The notes under the pieces were generated by a model, which saw nothing but the letters and a program-made list of their open reading frames with translations, was not told the origin of the DNA and did not search any database. The translations under genes were made by a program, and so were the position numbers. From NCBI GenBank assembly GCA_949318235.1, contig OX439137.1:1496153-1560152 (forward strand): DNA of 64,000 nucleotides, read 5' to 3'. Positions 27,061 through 64,000 of this stretch are shown here, one piece after another. How positions within the stretch are numbered: the first letter of the stretch is position 1; each line of letters begins with the position of its first letter. The DNA is from Ecdyonurus torrentis. Lineage: Eukaryota; Arthropoda; Insecta; Ephemeroptera; Heptageniidae.

Positions 27061-27064
27061 AAAA

Positions 27065-27410
27065 TTAAAGAGAAAAACATAAGCATTTATATATTACAAA
27101 ACACGTACTTGATTGGACTTACAGAAATAACTTTAGTTTGTCTCAAAATCCAACTGCAGCTTCGTAGCAGTGATTATAAATTTCGATGTATACAGTTCGC
27201 ACAAAGTTTATATACTGAAGTTTTTGCATGTTTATTACGTTATGAACATGAAGTCACGAAAATTGCATACTTTAAAGTATTTTCACGCTCTCTCGTGGGG
27301 CTATATTAATATTCTAACAAGTTAGTAAAAATTGTCATTACTTTTGAATATCCCATTTCCTGTTTATTTATTAAAACTTACATGAAGTTTTATGTGGTCT
27401 ATGCCTTTAA
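27065..27410. mobile_element. Family-B TTAA element just upstream of the DNase II gene
   Basis: TTAA at both ends, right end GTGGTCTATGCCTTTAA, interior TTTCACGCTCTCTCGTGGGG. It ends 58 bp before the start codon at 27469, so it forms part of the 5' flanking or 5' UTR sequence. Confidence 0.88.
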
Positions 27411-27468
27411 GACAATAATGTAATAATAATAATGAATTTCTGCATTTGATTCACAGAGTACGAGTAAA

Positions 27469-62661
<35,193 letters not shown>

Positions 62662-62717
62662 GTATGCACTTTAAATCGTTCTTTTGTGTTGTTTTTTAAT
62701 ACGCTTGTATTACCCTA

Positions 62718-62958
<241 letters not shown>

Positions 62959-63084
62959 TTAGAAAGAACATGGAAATTGTTAATACAATAAGTTATATTC
63001 ATATGGATTTTTAGTAGGTTCAAATATATGTTAATATACATAAAAACATTATAGTAATGAATGTTCTAAATACTATATTTATGA

Positions 63085-63273
63085 AATGGAGGTTATCGGT
63101 TTAGCGCGCGGGGTGCTGCGGGGAAAGCTAAGGGTCCCCTAATTTAACATTACGCTTTGAGAAAACTACTCCACCGATTTTGGAGAAATTTAAATGAGAA
63201 ATACTAGACAAGCTTTTACGTGTTTTAAGCCATAGAAAATTTTTAACAATTTTTTAAACCGATAACCTCCATT
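63085..63273. mobile_element. Short MITE with TIR AATGGAGGTTATCGGTTTA
   Basis: AATGGAGGTTATCGGTTTA at the left and TAAACCGATAACCTCCATT at the right are perfect mirrors; the 150-bp interior is GC-richer at its left. Confidence 0.92.
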
Positions 63274-63853
63274 ATTTTGAGTTTAATTTAGATCTTCTTT
63301 AATAGCACTTTTCCACATAATATAAACCTAATAAAATTTAAAATCAAATTTGATTCCATGTAAAATTTTCAAAAACTTGCATTGAAATAAAAAAATCTCA
63401 AAGGCAACGAAAACCTTAAATTTATATTTTAAATAGTTCATATATTATAAAAAATAGCCAAACGTTTACACACTTTTTTGCATACTTAATTCACATCAGG
63501 ACCCGAGGAAAATCCATATAAATTAGTAAAATATTGTAGTTACCCTTTTTTAAAAATAGTATCTTTTCTATATAATAAATCAATAAATTGTTTTGCTTTT
63601 TTTTATATAAATTTATATTTATTTATATCTAGTAATCGTTGTGTTACAGTTACGTCAAATAGGGGTTTTAGATAGTAAATAAAACATTTTTGCACATAAA
63701 CGACAAATAAGCTAAAATACGTTGAAATTACTTTTAAATCAAGTGACATTACTTTTAAAATTGTTAAATCTAAAATGTTTGGCACTAGAATTGTCATATC
63801 TTATGGTTGAAATCTATCGCAAAGGATCTACATCATAGGAACTAATAATATCA
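63274..63853. other. Intron 13, AT-rich, nothing recognised
   Basis: No segment fits the missing DNase II C terminus. Confidence 0.5.
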
Positions 63854-64000
63854 TTAAGGGTTGTATATAGATGGCTTGTATCTCAAAATCTAAAAAGAGA
63901 ACTTCTAAATTTTATGATGCCATTTGAAAGTTAATAGTAACAGTTACCTGTGATAAAATTTTCAGCACCCGTGACCATCAGATTAGAGAGAAATTAATTA
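63854..64000 (+). mobile_element. Family-C TTAA element, copy 10, cut by window edge
   Basis: TTAAGGGTTGTATATAGATGG and ACCCGTGACCATCAGATTAG match the left part of the family. Confidence 0.92.

Overview
This is AT-rich (by eye about 70% A+T) DNA from an animal nuclear genome. The signs are spliceosomal introns with GT-AG borders and pyrimidine-rich acceptors, two tRNA-derived SINE families, hAT, EnSpm/CACTA, LINE and TTAA-flanked elements, and very long (AT)n arrays. Nothing looks bacterial. I cannot name the species. The edge gene resembles a nuclease-domain family that I associate mostly with arthropods, but that is a weak pointer.

Layout. At 1-1088 (minus) lies the 5' part of an open frame that runs off the left edge; its N terminus looks like a PD-(D/E)XK nuclease domain of the type placed in front of STAND/NACHT NTPases. 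From 1.1 to 27 kb there is no convincing host gene. This stretch holds nested miniature elements, foldbacks, microsatellites, a decayed EnSpm/CACTA transposase (about 20.45-22.91 kb, minus) and a LINE remnant (24.93-25.64 kb).

From 27,469 to beyond the right edge runs one plus-strand gene of at least 35 kb, read here as 13 exons joined in frame with no stop (468 codons so far). Exon 1 encodes a signal peptide. Exons 2-6 are five microexons, each exactly 45 nt and each flanked by phase-2 introns, giving 15-residue amphipathic units. Exon 7 encodes an Ala/Gly-rich hydrophobic segment, exon 8 an Asn/Pro/Gly-rich linker and the first residues of a DNase II domain, and exons 9-13 most of that domain, including both catalytic HxK motifs. 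The last exon or exons lie outside the window. A secreted DNase II carrying a repeat-built amphipathic and hydrophobic N-terminal extension is the main novelty here.

The introns of this gene are packed with mobile elements: ten copies of one TTAA-flanked family across the window, about nine of another, foldbacks, hAT elements with clear 8-bp target duplications, a 57-bp minisatellite and several (AT)n blocks. Some elements end within 13-40 nt of microexon splice sites. The CRE-type palindrome TGACGTCA occurs about 25 times, mostly inside several unrelated repeat families.
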